64,000 nucleotides of DNA, from assembly GCA_964350585.1 (NCBI GenBank), contig CAYGKC010000001.1, positions 1 through 64,000 of the forward strand, written 5' to 3'. Under the pieces are notes generated by a model that saw nothing but the letters and a program-made list of their open reading frames with translations, was not told the DNA's origin and made no database searches. The translations under genes and the position numbers were made by a program. This DNA is from JBAYJM01 sp964350585. GTDB lineage: Bacteria > Patescibacteriota > Patescibacteriia > 2-01-FULL-39-33. The first letter of the stretch is position 1. Each line of letters begins with the position of its first letter. Positions 11,201-19,800 of this stretch are shown one piece after another.

Positions 11201-11243
11201 TAATAGCAATTTTCTTATTTAATTGTAATATTTTTTTTATCAT
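5289..11243 (-). CDS. Giant secreted fibre-like protein with S74 chaperone domain, YadA-like repeats and GCTD repeats
   Basis: The 1984-residue protein has an N-terminal signal/anchor (hydrophobic residues about 13-35). Next comes a domain of the NYQGKISDASGSPLEGNY type that ends PRKRLTSAPYAFNA, common at the base of fibre-like surface proteins. Two identical copies of a TYL-rich repeat block follow (about residues 249-403 and 626-780). Residues about 1040-1140 contain YadA-head-like repeats (GSVALGF, ATALGYM, SVGIGLS). A Gly-rich stretch lies at about 1490-1545. A peptidase S74/intramolecular chaperone domain is at about 1600-1700 (LSDDRIKTNQ, IGLIAQEV). Unusually, about 280 residues follow it, including two NYDS-type repeats (GCTDITAVNYDS, GCTDSEATNYDS) with DDGTC/DDGSC. 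Likely role: trimeric adhesive fibre, inferred from the domains. Confidence 0.8.
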   Translation of the reverse strand: MIKKILQLNKKIAIKILCFVFIFVVFFTLINSAKAASGINPQLNYQGKISDASGSPLEGNYNFKFEIYDASSGGTLLWTETWNSVSTQVVVTTGIFSVPLGSISSTDPTIFNNDSLYLQVYFDADSNGTFEEVFNPRKRLTSAPYAFNAGALNGFSATSTATANKILALDSNSGMVLNGVTTTNLYVGSNALISGNVQGSNAIFSGYVSSTALQINGNATATGNTYLANLTVGSLSGLLWGTNGVVTAVSTSSLGLGGGITEETDPIWLAASSSYLTTASATATYLSSASATATYLPLALASATYLSQLNAASTYLTIANASSTYLTITSAGETYLSIANWQGSEAYNITLASTTNWNTAYNAVTASSSQWIAFWNASNTVPYLSLANNFTATNTFAFVSSTGLKISGDANIIGNLTVGGITLGGQYQATWPVGSGGWWATSSNSLVGYPGLSGEYAIVIGSAVTTSNVKLEVVGATKLGGDLEITGILNSGNIVSSGYISSTALQINGSATTTGNLHVLGNLNVSETSTFTTISSNIISANEIWADAGVDLHFRPAGLGKVVFFDNSASSEVIIYGSVTTTGTLYSENIVLTNALSVAYGGTGTSTAPSYGQILVGNSSGGYSLLSTSSLGLGGGITEETDPIWLAASSSYLTTASATATYLSSASATATYLPLALASATYLSQLNAASTYLTIANASSTYLTITSAGETYLSIANWQGSEAYNITLASTTNWNTAYNAVTASSSQWIAFWNASNTVPYLSLANNFTATNTFAFVSSTGLQINGNGNITGNLIANAVSSTNITSTNIYLPFTNSFLASDANGKIVATSAPAGTGDSLWSTTSDGIYYNSKVGIGTTTSATYDVAIQGSLYVDELYTSGNSIYMNGQKILESGDTTLSFTADNNQNLAVKTSGNGNLTLGALGSGSVQLSGAYSSSTLTIANSGNITAQTYVENSDIVLNALGTNSDIAMSATRILLTAPTIKLNSYTGLLTANDGIITTTSASSLGLPTSASGLFGQIPVYTGSGNALAPTSTILLSSSKGVSLGSSTAAIGLGAIVGGLNSSVNGDGSVALGFYNSVADGVSGATALGYMSNAAGQAAVAMGRLVVATGTASMAFGQNITVTGANSVGIGLSAVSNTLTSSNHLVSQANVMAIMGGSVGIGKVSPATTLDVLGTVSSTALVVNGNVTISGIATIGALSGIMYASSGLVGTIATSSISHNHLGGLQGGTTNQYNHLTDAQVTALHSAVTISDTASVNLSLSGQQISAVVLPGGVDHNSLSGYNTNVHYLQTEISNVSSSLATGMLKVTTGSGLLSSVATTGSGNVVLATSPTLVTPTLGVASATSLNVGSSKFSIDSNGNIIKINNITSSWPSVQGGAGTVLTNNGSGTFSWATPATGGSGTVNSGVAGSFTYYPSDGTTVDDASDLTWDNTFKILKISPTDDTYGFLQVRRINSGGVMGTILATTTYIAHGENRMSSDGKSGANTYISGGGNGSGASYGGHAGSVEIAVGGDGDDGGGLGGDIYMAKGGNGSPYGNSGTVYIGNPYSPSNKGNLFVYGRVAIGTTTFATNTKYSLTLPNNMNTGYGVAWGWDSLSDDRIKTNQQPLNYGLDEILQLVPKRYMQHSSDIIDGKLVLTDDGKENIGLIAQEVYGIIPEAVSRPQDDSKSLWAISYDSLIPVMIKAIQELSVKNDDLKSQLSMTSNEDSSLINVIDSFASESIRIRENIILENLFVVMGASNFYGTITVVGEAGFKSKVTFEKEVEFKDHILVDEDTAGTAVIQKGSTSTKILFKKEYGITPKVVFNLQSSGTPIFTNYLLSNKSNLGFDIILENEAPIDLYFDWIALASKGTQSLIFISGCTDITAVNYDSLATMDDGTCNYETASENEPVTLVNVSSTEETMESEPVIPISIVSSTEETMENELVTPVNVSSTEEIIGCTDSEATNYDSSANLDDGSCTYEQIEESIVIVEEADAIETIITVD
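8902..9367. repeat. 466-bp exact direct repeat, copy 1
   Basis: Read line by line, this segment is identical to 10033-10498. The offset is 1131 bp, a whole number of codons (377), so both copies encode the same peptide in frame within the fibre gene. Confidence 0.95.
10033..10498. repeat. 466-bp exact direct repeat, copy 2
   Basis: Identical to 8902-9367. The flanks diverge at once on both sides (T versus C before, C versus A after). It encodes the TYL-repeat block at about residues 249-403 of the fibre protein. Confidence 0.95.
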
Positions 11244-11323
11244 TTCAAATCTAAAAAATAACAGATTTACTTAGACCTGCTAATTTTATAATTTTCCAAA
11301 AAATTATTAATCTCTTGATTAAT

Positions 11324-11332
11324 ATTATAACA
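11324..11332 (-). promoter_or_regulatory. Extended -10 promoter for the fibre gene
   Basis: The minus strand reads TGTTATAAT (TGn plus perfect TATAAT at 11329-11324), about 80 bp before the ATG of the fibre gene. No good -35 is visible, as is usual for extended -10 promoters. Confidence 0.5.
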
Positions 11333-11399
11333 TATATTGTATCTTTCTTCCTAAACATTTTTTGTTTAAATTTAAAATTATACAACCATTTATCAACAA

Positions 11400-11564
11400 C
11401 TAAATGTTAATTTCTTCACTAAGAGCATGGGCGCCATAAACTTCAGAAGAAAACGCCCATGCTCCAAATATAATAATTGGCACGACAAGTAAAACAAATA
11501 CAATAAGCACTTTTTTCAAAGTAATTCTTTTCGGTTGATATCTTTCTATAGTTAAAAATGACAT
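11400..11564 (-). CDS. Small single-pass membrane protein (54 aa), unknown function
   Basis: An ATG two bases after the stop of the HTH gene opens a 54-codon frame. It encodes a short basic N-terminus (YQPKRITLKK), one strongly hydrophobic segment of about 22 residues (VLIVFVLLVVPIIIFGAW) and a short outer tail. The Lys/Arg-rich start suggests N-in topology. I do not recognise the family. The tight link to the HTH gene suggests co-transcription. An 11-bp inverted repeat lies inside the coding sequence (11423-11464). Confidence 0.6.
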   Translation of the reverse strand: MSFLTIERYQPKRITLKKVLIVFVLLVVPIIIFGAWAFSSEVYGAHALSEEINI

Positions 11565-11566
11565 GG

Positions 11567-11746
11567 TTATTTTTTAATCATGTTTTTTCGAAGAAACTTA
11601 ATTAAATCGGATTCAAAAACCCTATATGTTTTATATCCGATTTTTGCAGCGGGTAATTTGCGCGCACTAATCCAGCGATAAACTGTTTTAAAGCTAACGC
11701 TCATTTCTTTTGCCACCTCTTCAATTGTAAGTATTCTTTCTGCCAC
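11567..11746 (-). CDS. Small helix-turn-helix DNA-binding protein (excisionase/AlpA-like, 59 aa)
   Basis: A GTG-started frame of 59 residues reads ILTIEEVAKEMSVSFKTVYRW, then ISARKLPAAKIGYKTYRV. This is the typical MerR-type HTH_17 layout of excisionase-family proteins (helix, turn, recognition helix, then a wing with Arg). No ATG and no strong ribosome binding site exist upstream, so the GTG start is a best guess. Such proteins act as excisionases or small transcription factors. No integrase or att site is nearby, so a regulatory role is more likely here. Repeated GTCCTTAATTGTC sites lie just upstream. Confidence 0.7.
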   Translation of the reverse strand: MAERILTIEEVAKEMSVSFKTVYRWISARKLPAAKIGYKTYRVFESDLIKFLRKNMIKK

Positions 11747-11775
11747 TCTAAAAAGAATAAAAAATAAAACTCACT

Positions 11776-11911
11776 GGACAATTACATCTTTATTATAATT
11801 AAAAATGTCCTTAATTGTCAACAATGAGTTATCAACAGTACTTAATTATATTTATTTGTATATTTTTGTCTTTATAAAATTAATATTTGTCCTTAATTGT
11901 CTTTAATTGAC
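11776..11911. promoter_or_regulatory. Repeated TTAATTGTC motifs upstream of the HTH gene (candidate operators)
   Basis: The 13-mer GTCCTTAATTGTC occurs exactly at 11807-11819 and at 11889-11901. A reverse partial copy (GGACAATTA) is at 11776-11784. A near-palindrome, GTCTTTAATTGAC, is at 11899-11911. The region lies in the short gap upstream of the HTH gene. Binding by the HTH protein is inference only. Confidence 0.4.
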
Positions 11912-11916
11912 AAAAT

Positions 11917-14900
11917 TTATCCGTAAATTCCTTCTTCTAAATTATCATCTGAATTATTTAAATCTATTATGCTTGATTCTGTTGGTTTTTCATCTACCTT
12001 ATTGTCTTGTGAAGTACTAATATTTTGTTTATTAACAGAAACGCCTTCAGTGCTCTCATTTTTTTCTTCTAAAGTTACCGGATTAGCTTCAAAAGTATTT
12101 TCTTTGTCAGTTGTAACAACATCTAAAGGTTGTAATTCATTATCTAAATCTTTTGCCTCTTCGCTTCCAGGATTATCATTGATTTTAAGCGGCAAATCTT
12201 TAGCCACAACGCCAGTTTTATTACTGCTCAAATCTATGTTTTCAGTTTTAAACTGATCATAGCCTTGTTTTTCACCCGTAATATAATAAACATTATCTCC
12301 AGCCAAAAATCCATATCTTCCTTTCTTATCAGTAACATAGGCTTCAAGCATTTTATTATATTCTGGCGAATATATTTTAGTAACTGCTTGATATAAAGGT
12401 TTTTTTGTTTGAGAATCAAAAACAGTTCCCCAATGCTTAACTTTTGTCTTTCGTGAAAGCTTTTTAAACACTATAAACAGAATAATATGGAAAACAGTAA
12501 GGCCAGCCATTATCCATGATGGAGAAATTATCAAAGCAATCAAAGATAATAAAGGTCCAACAATACTAAGATTTTTCCTTAACTGATTCCAGAAATAATT
12601 TTTTAGCAACTGTTTGTTTGTAATTTTAAGTTCTTGCTGATCTAAAGGAATATTTGCAATAATAACTCCTCTACCCTCACTTGAAACCGTAACATTTTCT
12701 CCATGGTACAAATCAATATATTCTTTATCGTAAGTAGCTTGTTTTAATATTTCTGAAGGAAAATCAAAACCGGGTTTGCTAACTTTCAAATAGTAAGTGC
12801 CAGAATCTACCAAGAATAAATATCTTCCCTTAGAATCAGTAATTTTAGTCTTAACAAGCTTATTCGTAGAAGCATCATATAACCTTAAAGCTGCCAAACC
12901 GATTGGCTTTTTTGTAATTGAATTATAAACAACACCCCAACCCTTTCTTTTTCTAAATAAAATCCAAGGTATAAATTCTGTAAACATATATTGCAAGTAA
13001 TACCAAAAATTCCACCAGGGTATTCCTGTAGCAATATTTACTGTTGCCATTGTTGCAATGGCTGGAGCTGCAGCTTTATTTACAATTTGCACCTCAGGCT
13101 TAGCAATTATCTGCGATACTGCTTTTGCACCGTCCTTTACAATTTGCGGAGCAAAATCAGGAATAACTGCATTTATAATTGCTTCCTGTATCGGTTTTTT
13201 AAGAATTTTTATACTTAAAGCTAGAATATTATTTTTGACATCGACCGAACTTCTAAATATTTCTAAATCATCTCTTTTCAGAAGCAGTGAATATATACCG
13301 TTTGGAACCATAAATCCATAGCGACCATCTGAAGCTACTGCTGAAGGATTTTTTATTCCTGCGCTTTGGTAAATGTCGCCATCTTTTAAAATATACATCT
13401 CGATTGCCGAAAGATTATTTTCTTCATCTTCTATTAAAGCAAGCTGTTCAACCTTCAATTGATACTTTTTTATATTTTCAGTATTGTCGTCATATATTGT
13501 CGTAATCCAAACAGAATTATCTCCAACTTTTGGAGCGGCAAAAGATACCATATAGTAATCTTTTTGAGAACTGAGCGAAAAGAAATAGTTATTTCCAGAT
13601 ACCGATACCATTATCATTCTTACTGCTTTGGGAATATCTTTAACTAAAGCTTTAATATTTACCGTATGCCCTGACAGGAGAGATAAACTGCCATCAGAAT
13701 CAGGATTGATAGTTAAGGCTTCATTGTTAACACTAAAAATGTAAATTGGAGCTTTTACTTCTTCAATACAATTAACGCAAATATTAGGAGGTGGAATATC
13801 ATCATCAATCACCTCTTCATCATTTTTAGTCCACTGTATAGTAAAACAGCCACAATTTGTGGTTTTATTATCATTATAATTAATAAATGCGGCATAATAT
13901 GACGCTTGTCCGGAAACCAAAGAATCTGTAAAACTTTGCCCGGTTCCTCTGTATACATTAAATCCTTGGGTATCACTTTGGACACATGATGATGACTTTT
14001 GCCATTTAAGGTAATTCAATTTAAAAACATCTTCTTCATTAGAAGGGTTATTCCAACCAACACTGACTCTGCCTTCAGAATTTACTACGTTAGTAATGTT
14101 TGAAATACATCTGGCTTCTTCTATTCCTTTTGGAATTGCAGAAATACAAGTACCTGGAGAATACTGGCCATAACTATTTTTAACAAAAATCTTATAATAA
14201 TAAACTTTGCCATTAATTAAATTTGTATGTTTATAGCTCTGAGAAATACTATCTTTTAATAATGTACCGTCGGTTATTTTTGTATTTTCATTGCATTCAG
14301 ATACTGCTCTAACCATTACAGATGAAATTTTAAAATCATCAGAAACGTTATCTTCCGGATTTTTCCAAGAAATAGAAATTTCTTTATTACCTGGAACAGC
14401 TAATAAAGATGCAACTTCTGAAATTCCCCTCTTATACAAAGCGTATGCGGATGATTTTTCACCTGCAGTGTTATAAACACAAGTGGTATAATCATGATTC
14501 TGAGAAAATGCGATATTTAAATTGCTATCATTATATGTAACATTAAACAAAGCAGGTTCTGCTTTTTTTAATTCGTCTATATAGTTGTTGCCTGTACAAT
14601 CGGACTGACCGCGATACAAAGCATATCTAACTATATCGGAATAATCAGGATATGTGGTTTTTAAAACCAGGGCATTTGCCAAAGGAGAAATCAAAAGTGA
14701 AGGAGCCGGAATAACACAGTTGGTCGAAAAGCTTCCCTCATAACTTGCGTTATACGTTCCGCTCTCTGCATTAATTGAAAAATAATACTGCCCAGATGCC
14801 AAAAGATTGCTGATTACCGCCAAATGTGAAGGCTGATTTTCAGTTATATCAATTCTATTCTTCTGACTTTCATTGCTCTTCAACCAATATTCAATATATC

Positions 14901-15162
14901 CTGTTGAATTTTGGGGACTTGTAGAAGTAGCCCCTTCCGTAAGAACCGTTGACCAACTAATTGATGCTTCCTTGCAGTTTATTGAAACCTGAGGAGTTTC
15001 AATACTAAATACATAAATTGGCGGTGGTGGAGGAGGTGGCGGTGGTGGAGGAGGACGACCAACAACACTTGCTCCGATATTTAAACCGCTTTGTGCTGCA
15101 AAAACAAAAATAGGTATGATCAGTATAAATAAAAATAATAATAAAATTTTATTCCTTAGCAT
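11917..15162 (-). CDS. Large secreted multi-domain surface protein (polyproline, FN3-like and carboxypeptidase-regulatory-like domains)
   Basis: The 1081-residue protein has a signal peptide (about residues 6-23), then an uninterrupted run of 12 prolines near residue 36. Several fibronectin-III-like beta domains follow (for example VSWSTVL..., ISWKNPEDN, VGWNNPSNEED). After residue 710 there are hydrophobic segments (about 714-736 and 864-900). Each is followed by a carboxypeptidase-regulatory-like Ig fold (GWGVVYNSITKKPIG..., HWGTVFDSQTKKPLY...) with DSKGRYLF/DKKGRYGF. The tail is acidic and Ser/Asn-rich. The design suggests an envelope-anchored scaffold. It is the last gene of a three-gene unit and overlaps the preceding gene by 14 bp. 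Confidence 0.7.
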   Translation of the reverse strand: MLRNKILLLFLFILIIPIFVFAAQSGLNIGASVVGRPPPPPPPPPPPPIYVFSIETPQVSINCKEASISWSTVLTEGATSTSPQNSTGYIEYWLKSNESQKNRIDITENQPSHLAVISNLLASGQYYFSINAESGTYNASYEGSFSTNCVIPAPSLLISPLANALVLKTTYPDYSDIVRYALYRGQSDCTGNNYIDELKKAEPALFNVTYNDSNLNIAFSQNHDYTTCVYNTAGEKSSAYALYKRGISEVASLLAVPGNKEISISWKNPEDNVSDDFKISSVMVRAVSECNENTKITDGTLLKDSISQSYKHTNLINGKVYYYKIFVKNSYGQYSPGTCISAIPKGIEEARCISNITNVVNSEGRVSVGWNNPSNEEDVFKLNYLKWQKSSSCVQSDTQGFNVYRGTGQSFTDSLVSGQASYYAAFINYNDNKTTNCGCFTIQWTKNDEEVIDDDIPPPNICVNCIEEVKAPIYIFSVNNEALTINPDSDGSLSLLSGHTVNIKALVKDIPKAVRMIMVSVSGNNYFFSLSSQKDYYMVSFAAPKVGDNSVWITTIYDDNTENIKKYQLKVEQLALIEDEENNLSAIEMYILKDGDIYQSAGIKNPSAVASDGRYGFMVPNGIYSLLLKRDDLEIFRSSVDVKNNILALSIKILKKPIQEAIINAVIPDFAPQIVKDGAKAVSQIIAKPEVQIVNKAAAPAIATMATVNIATGIPWWNFWYYLQYMFTEFIPWILFRKRKGWGVVYNSITKKPIGLAALRLYDASTNKLVKTKITDSKGRYLFLVDSGTYYLKVSKPGFDFPSEILKQATYDKEYIDLYHGENVTVSSEGRGVIIANIPLDQQELKITNKQLLKNYFWNQLRKNLSIVGPLLSLIALIISPSWIMAGLTVFHIILFIVFKKLSRKTKVKHWGTVFDSQTKKPLYQAVTKIYSPEYNKMLEAYVTDKKGRYGFLAGDNVYYITGEKQGYDQFKTENIDLSSNKTGVVAKDLPLKINDNPGSEEAKDLDNELQPLDVVTTDKENTFEANPVTLEEKNESTEGVSVNKQNISTSQDNKVDEKPTESSIIDLNNSDDNLEEGIYG

Positions 15163-16054
15163 TTTTACGAAATATTATCTTTGATATTATTACAGACAAA
15201 AGTATTAAAATTAAAAAAATCAACAAAATTGCCTGCCAAGGGATAATCCAAAAATATACTTCTTCTGAATCTTTGTCTCTAATTGGATCACCGTATTCTA
15301 AGTGGAGTTTAGCTTTGAATCTTCCCCAATTGCGGGGATTGAATCCTTCAAAAATATTTTTACCGGTACCTTGCTTCCATAAAATTTCATAACTCCTGGT
15401 GCTTTTAGGCAATATCAAATTCATGTTTTCATTAAATTTGGTTACTTCAACAGGATTTCCAAAAGAATTAAAAATTTGTATTTCACCTTTTGGATTTAAA
15501 TGAATATTTCCGGTATTTTCTATTTGAGAATAAAAATTTATCTGAGAAGAAAAAATACTTTTCTTTTCTAATATATTAAACTCTATGATTTCTAAATTTT
15601 GATCTTTTATATCACCCACTTGTAAAAAGATAACCGTTCCCAATCTTACTGAAAGTGATAACTGAGATTCGACAGTCTTAGAAGTATTCTGCCATATAAG
15701 ACTTGTATAATATCCTCCGATATCGGCCGTTTCAGGTACTGTAAGGCGCAAAGGGATTTTTTTTGTTTCTCCTGGCTTTAGTGTTACTTTTAACGGCACA
15801 TCAACCCATTTTAAAGCCTGATTTTGGAAATCATCTTCTGCTGTTTCTTTTCCTTTAGGAATATATCTTTCCACAATAGCGCTTAATTCAATCTCTTCCT
15901 TTTCATCATTATATAGTGCCAAAAAATATTGCCTGCTTTCTCCAGGATTTAATTTAACTTCCATAACTGAAGGGAAAAGCGTTATGGCGTTTGCTTTCGA
16001 CGCAATCACGACAAAAGCAAAAGATAAAATAAAAATAAATAATATTTTTTTCAT
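15149..16054 (-). CDS. Secreted, membrane-anchored Ig-like protein (DUF916/WxL-associated type)
   Basis: The 301-residue protein has a signal peptide that ends near SKANA. Two beta-sandwich regions follow, the first with LNPGESRQYFLALYN and LKPGETKKIPLRLTVPETA, a pattern seen in DUF916-like proteins that bind surface polymers. One C-terminal membrane helix (AILLIFLILILLSVII, about residues 273-292) is followed by a basic tail. It lies 8 bp after the 16063-16755 gene and overlaps the next gene. The function is likely assembly or anchoring of surface proteins. The family match is by pattern only. Confidence 0.65.
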   Translation of the reverse strand: MKKILFIFILSFAFVVIASKANAITLFPSVMEVKLNPGESRQYFLALYNDEKEEIELSAIVERYIPKGKETAEDDFQNQALKWVDVPLKVTLKPGETKKIPLRLTVPETADIGGYYTSLIWQNTSKTVESQLSLSVRLGTVIFLQVGDIKDQNLEIIEFNILEKKSIFSSQINFYSQIENTGNIHLNPKGEIQIFNSFGNPVEVTKFNENMNLILPKSTRSYEILWKQGTGKNIFEGFNPRNWGRFKAKLHLEYGDPIRDKDSEEVYFWIIPWQAILLIFLILILLSVIISKIIFRKNAKE

Positions 16055-16062
16055 AAATAAAA

Positions 16063-16755
16063 TTAGAACCCTCCAAGTGCTGTAAATGTGAGAGCTGCTG
16101 TATAATTACCGACAGCTTGTGAACTTTCTATATTAGCAATAAAGTTTAAAGCAAAAACTGAACTAGTTGACATAGCGGAGCTTACGGAAATTATTTCATC
16201 ACCGCTTAAAAAAGCATATTTTGAACTGTCATTATACGGCGCATTTGATACTGCACCGGCATCACCACTAGCATGAATAACATTATAACCAAATTGTCCT
16301 GAGCCGGGGGCTGATGAAGCTGCGACTGCTCCTATGGCGGATATTGAAGCCGATCCGTTAGATAAGGTACTACCTGTAAAAGAAACAGTTGATCCTCCCG
16401 AATTGGAAAAAAATGTCAAATAAGAAGAACCAGAACCCGCGTTTGCACTGCTTAAAGTTCCAAGGTTTATACTTGATGGACTTATCGCTATACTAATTAC
16501 TCCTCGTTGCAACTCTTGGAAACCCTGCCTAGAAACGTAATTTGTACTTGTTGAAATACCAGTTATTATATCGCCTAAAGTATCCATTAAACTGTAACTA
16601 TCCGAAGTACTGGGACTAAGCCCTCCAACAGAAATGTCATCGGCCCATATTTCATAGCCTCCTGTTGATGTCATAGCTGCAAAAATGTTATCAACGTAGA
16701 AAATTACCATCATTAGCACCAATAACAATGGTAAAAAGTAAAATAATCTTTTCAT
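16063..16755 (-). CDS. Secreted hypothetical protein with Ser/Gly-rich beta domain
   Basis: The 230-residue protein has an N-terminal hydrophobic signal (about residues 4-26). The region GGYEIWADDISVGG is followed by SYSLMDTLGDI and STSTNYVSRQGFQELQ. The rest is rich in Ser, Gly, Ala and Thr and looks like a beta-sandwich domain, ending in FTALGGF with no anchor. It could be a secreted subunit assembled at the surface with the products of the two downstream genes. I do not recognise a named family. Confidence 0.6.
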   Translation of the reverse strand: MKRLFYFLPLLLVLMMVIFYVDNIFAAMTSTGGYEIWADDISVGGLSPSTSDSYSLMDTLGDIITGISTSTNYVSRQGFQELQRGVISIAISPSSINLGTLSSANAGSGSSYLTFFSNSGGSTVSFTGSTLSNGSASISAIGAVAASSAPGSGQFGYNVIHASGDAGAVSNAPYNDSSKYAFLSGDEIISVSSAMSTSSVFALNFIANIESSQAVGNYTAALTFTALGGF

Positions 16756-16781
16756 TTAAATTATTCATTATTACTGATATT

Positions 16782-16810
16782 ATTATACATTATTAACATT
16801 TTTAATTCAA
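16782..16810 (-). promoter_or_regulatory. Promoter of the 16755-11917 surface operon
   Basis: The minus strand reads TTGAAT (16810-16805), a 17-bp spacer, then TATAAT (16787-16782), 27 bp before the ATG at 16755. Confidence 0.65.
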
Positions 16811-16836
16811 AACAAAAGAATAATTTAATAATAAAA

Positions 16837-16856
16837 CAACTCCCTTTTGGGAGTTG
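16837..16856 (-). terminator. Intrinsic terminator of rpoBC
   Basis: A perfect 8-bp hairpin (CAACTCCC/GGGAGTTG, loop of four) is followed on the minus strand by TTTTATTATT. It lies 17 bp after the rpoC stop. Confidence 0.9.
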
Positions 16857-16872
16857 CTTTATTTTAACTATG

Positions 16873-19800
16873 CTATTTCTTAAATCCGGTACCTGCAGGT
16901 ATCAAACGACCGATTATAATATTTTCTTTTAATCCGGAAAGATCATCAGTTTTGCCACTTATGGCTGCGTTGATAAGAACTTTAGCAGTTTCTTGGAAAG
17001 AAGCGGCTGCCAGCCATGATCTGGTAGAAAGAGAAACTTTTGTAATTCCCAAAAGCAATCTTTCGAATTCTATTGCCTTCTTTCCTTCCTTGGCTAATTC
17101 TTGATTAGCATTCATTACATCCATGTATTCTACCGTCTCTCCAGGCATCATATCACCATCTCCGGCATCAGTTATATAGACTTTTGAGAACATCTGCCTG
17201 ATAATAACTTCACAATGCTTATCATTAAGCTTCTGGCCTTGAGATGAATAGATATGTTGGATTTCACGCATTATATACTTCTTTGTATAATCTTCGCCTT
17301 TAAGCTTGTATAACTGATGAAGATCCAAACTTCCTTCAGTAATTTGATCTCCGGGTTCTATATCTATTCCATCCTTAACTAAAATTGCTCTATTTGATGG
17401 AACAATATATTCTTTAACAGCTAATTCATCAGCCATAATCATAATTGAGGACTTTTCTACTTTAATTTTGCCTTCAACTGGACTGAGGACTTTTTCCAAA
17501 GTTTCCAAATCTTCAAATAAAGTCTGTCCGGCAACAACTTCATCGCCTGTTTTAACACTTACTTTAATTTTTTTGGAACTATTTGTAAAAGGTATTTTCT
17601 TTTCTACCCTATCCATATAGGAAACTTGAATAATTCTATCTTTTGAAGAAGTTTTAATCTGACTCTTGCCATCTGGAGAAATAATTTCTCTTTGACCTTC
17701 TTTAATTTTTACCTTTCCAGCAACATCTGACATTATAGCCTTTGCCTTTGGAGATCTTCCTTCAAACAACTCTTCAACTCTAGGCAAACCTTGAGTGATA
17801 TCACCTTCGGAAGCCACACCACCAGTATGAAAAGTTCTCATAGTTAACTGAGTACCAGGTTCACCGACACTTTGCGCTGCAATAATACCGACAGCCACAC
17901 CGATTTTTACTATCTTATTGTAAGATAAATCGTAACCGTAACACTTTTGGCATCCGCCTCTTAAGTTCTTACAAGTAAGTATTGATCTCAAACTTACTTC
18001 ATCCAAATTTGCGGAACCAAGATTGCTTGCAACCTCTTCCGTAATTAACTCGCCCTCTTTAACAAGCACTTTATCTGTTTTAGCATCCTTTAAATCTTTA
18101 GCAAGATATCTGCCGACAATTCTATTAATTATATTTTCACCCATAGCTTCGCTTTCTTCCTTGCTGATTGTAATTCCTTCAGTATCGCCGCAATCCTCGC
18201 AGTTTATAACCATATCTTGAGCAACATCAACCAATCTTCTTGTTAAATAACCAGCTGAAGAAGTTCTAAGAGCAGTATCAGTCAAACCTTTTCTGGCTCC
18301 ATGAGTTGAAATAAAGAATTCAAGAACTTCAAAGCCGTTTTTAAAGTTTCCTTTAACAGGAAGTTCAATAACATCATAAGAAGGACTAACCACGGGACCC
18401 TTCATTCCGATCATTTGACTTAATTGTCCCCACGAACCTCTTGCTTGTGAATCGATCATAGCCAGAATTGGATTTCCTTCTTCGAGTGATCCCTTTACTT
18501 TATTTAAAATTTGATTGTTAATTCCAAGCCAAAGCTCTACTATTTTTTCATGTCTTTCGTCATCCGTTAACAAACCCATCTGATATTGTTGTTCTATCAA
18601 ATCCAATTGTCCGTTTCCCTGTTTAATCAATTCTTCTCTTCCTTCTACACTCTTTAGATCACTCATACCGAAAGACTGTGCAGAGTAAGTCAAGTATTTA
18701 AATCCAAGCCTTTTAATTTTATCTAAGGTTTCAACGGTAACTTCCGGACCGAATTTATATAGGATTTCCTGAAGAATTTTACCAAGTAATTTTTTACCAA
18801 CCCTTTCATTAACAAATTCATACTCCTCCGGTAAAGCTTCATTAAATAAAATTCTACCCAAACATGTTTCAATTATTTTTTCTTTGCTTTTTATATTTTT
18901 ACCATATCTCACCTTAATCCGATCTTGAAGAGTTATAACTCCGGATTGCTGAGCCAAAGAAGCTTCATCCACTGAAGAGAATATTTTCAACTTATTCTTT
19001 TCATGCATTGTTGTTAAGTAATAACATCCCCAGATAATATCCTGCTGAGACGTAACTACCGGTTGTCCATGAGCAGGCTTTAGAAGATTTTTTGAAGAAA
19101 GCATCAAGTTCTTTGTTTCTTCTCTTGCTTTTTCCGACAATGGAATATGCACGGCCATTTGATCTCCGTCAAAGTCCGCATTAAAAGCGGCGCAAACCAA
19201 AGGATGTATTTGGATGGCTCTTCCCTCAATAAGTATCGGTCTAAAAGCCTGTATACCCAAACGATGAAGCGTAGGAGCACGGTTTAATAAAACAAATGAA
19301 CCAGTTACGCATTCTTCCAAAATATCCCAGACTTCTTCATGTGCCGCTTCAATGTATCTGTTAGCGCTTCTAATATTGTGAACTATGCCTCTTTGGATTA
19401 ATTTCGAAATTATAAAAGGCTTAAATAATTCAAGAGCCATTATCTTAGGCAAACCGCACTGGTCTAAATTAAGGTTTGGACCGACAACAATAACGCTTCT
19501 GCCTGAGTAGTCAATTCTTTTACCTAAAAGATTTTGTCTAAAACGTCCCTGTTTACCTTTTAAAATATCAGCAATACTCTTAAGCATTCTTTTTTGTCCG
19601 GTTGAAGCGACGACTGTTTTTCCGTGTCTTGCATTATTATCAATCAAAGAGTCGACTGCTTCTTGAAGCATTCTTTTTTCATTTCTGGTAATAACTTCAG
19701 GAGCGTTTAATTCCAAAAGCTGTTTCAAGCGATTGTTTCTGTTTATAACTCTTCTATATAAATCGTTCAAATCAGAAGTCGCAAACCTTCCTCCATCAAG

